Below, piece after piece: positions 12,128 to 12,386 of a stretch of DNA of 12,386 nt; position 1 is the stretch's first letter, and each line of letters starts with the position of its first letter. The position numbers and the translations under genes were made by a program. The stretch covers positions 1 through 12,386 of the forward strand of contig CALLPU010000449.1 in NCBI GenBank assembly GCA_938016235.1. Reading direction: 5' to 3'. Source of the stretch: an uncultured Granulosicoccus sp. Its GTDB lineage: Bacteria > Pseudomonadota > Gammaproteobacteria > Granulosicoccales > Granulosicoccaceae. The notes below the pieces were generated by a model. That model was not told the DNA's origin. It searched no databases and saw only the letters and a list, made by a program, of their open reading frames with translations.

Positions 12128-12386
12128 TCAGCGCGGCGTGACACTCTGCAGCACACGCCGGGTGGCCGCCATCACCGGCTCGTGCGTCTCGCTTAACAAG
12201 GCAACTCGATCAAATCGGGTGGCATCACGATTGACTGCGTTACGCAACGCAGAACCAAACACCTGGCGCAGTTCTGTGCCAATGTTGTATTTGCAAATGG
12301 CGGTATTGGCAGCCAGAGACAAGCGCTGATCCACAGGTACACCTGACCCACCGTGAATGACCAGCGGCACGTCGGTCTTTGCCTCT
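12128..12386 (-). CDS. Class II (GatY/KbaY-like) aldolase, C-terminal part
   Basis: The frame is open from the right window edge, so the gene continues beyond it; 85 complete codons before the stop are seen. The segment PLVIHGGSGVP holds the His that binds the catalytic zinc in class II aldolases and the loop that holds the phosphate. It is followed by AICKYNIGTELRQVF, matching the conserved K-x-N-I-x-T-E-L-R region of tagatose- and fructose-bisphosphate aldolases. The likely reaction is cleavage of a ketose (bis)phosphate to dihydroxyacetone phosphate and an aldehyde, in sugar or polyol breakdown. The GTG at 12370 falls inside the conserved core and is not the real start. It is on the same strand as the VapBC pair, 117 bases upstream of the antitoxin palindrome. 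The N-terminal part is needed to say which aldolase this is. Confidence 0.88.
   Translation of the reverse strand, partial: EAKTDVPLVIHGGSGVPVDQRLSLAANTAICKYNIGTELRQVFGSALRNAVNRDATRFDRVALLSETHEPVMAATRRVLQSVTPR

Noticed and set aside
1..12386. CRISPR array, tRNA, rRNA or transposase gene
   Set aside because: No regularly spaced repeats, no cloverleaf-like or rRNA-like segments, and no transposase or integrase motifs were seen on either strand.

Overview
The window looks like chromosomal DNA of a free-living, probably marine, Gammaproteobacterium. The reasons are a clear HspQ/YccV gene (a family best known from proteobacteria), GC near the mid-50s percent, tightly packed genes with four-base ATGA/GTGA overlaps, and several genes for secreted Gram-negative-type proteins with Sec signal peptides. 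This is inferred from gene content; the genus cannot be read from the sequence.

Layout from left to right. Bases 1-66 hold the tail of a + strand gene, followed after 7 bases by a convergent gene for a secreted DUF2059-like protein (74-943, -). Next comes a secreted two-FnIII/histidine-phosphatase protein (1169-2485, -), whose promoter lies directly beside a perfect 19-bp hairpin (2548-2590). A two-gene unit follows on the minus strand: a glyoxalase-like VOC protein and a GFA-type zinc protein that share an ATGA. A 76-residue secreted peptide of unknown function (3944-4174, -) has its own promoter candidate and a strong intrinsic terminator.

Bases 4386-9177 look like one minus-strand transcription unit, read Gfo/Idh/MocA oxidoreductase, then aldo/keto reductase (ATGA overlap), then a periplasmic 5'-nucleotidase (60-base gap), then a BtuF-like substrate-binding protein (26-base gap), with a plausible terminator after the last gene. 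The first two genes suggest redox interconversion of a sugar or polyol. The last two suggest periplasmic capture of a nucleotide or of a corrinoid- or heme-like ligand. The ABC permease and ATPase are not in the window.

On the plus strand, divergent from that unit, are hspQ (9289-9615) and a MATE-family exporter (9720-11207). At the right end are a minus-strand VapBC-type toxin-antitoxin pair with an 18-bp perfect palindrome as its likely operator, and the C-terminal part of a class II (GatY/KbaY-like) aldolase that runs off the window.

There is no CRISPR array, rRNA, tRNA or transposase gene, and no intergenic stretch longer than 300 bases. Most genes belong to known families. The least explained items are the phosphatase fusion, the nucleotidase/binding-protein pair, the yeast-xylose-reductase-like AKR, the 76-residue secreted peptide and the 19-bp hairpin. 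I did not find convincing evidence of a wholly new system.
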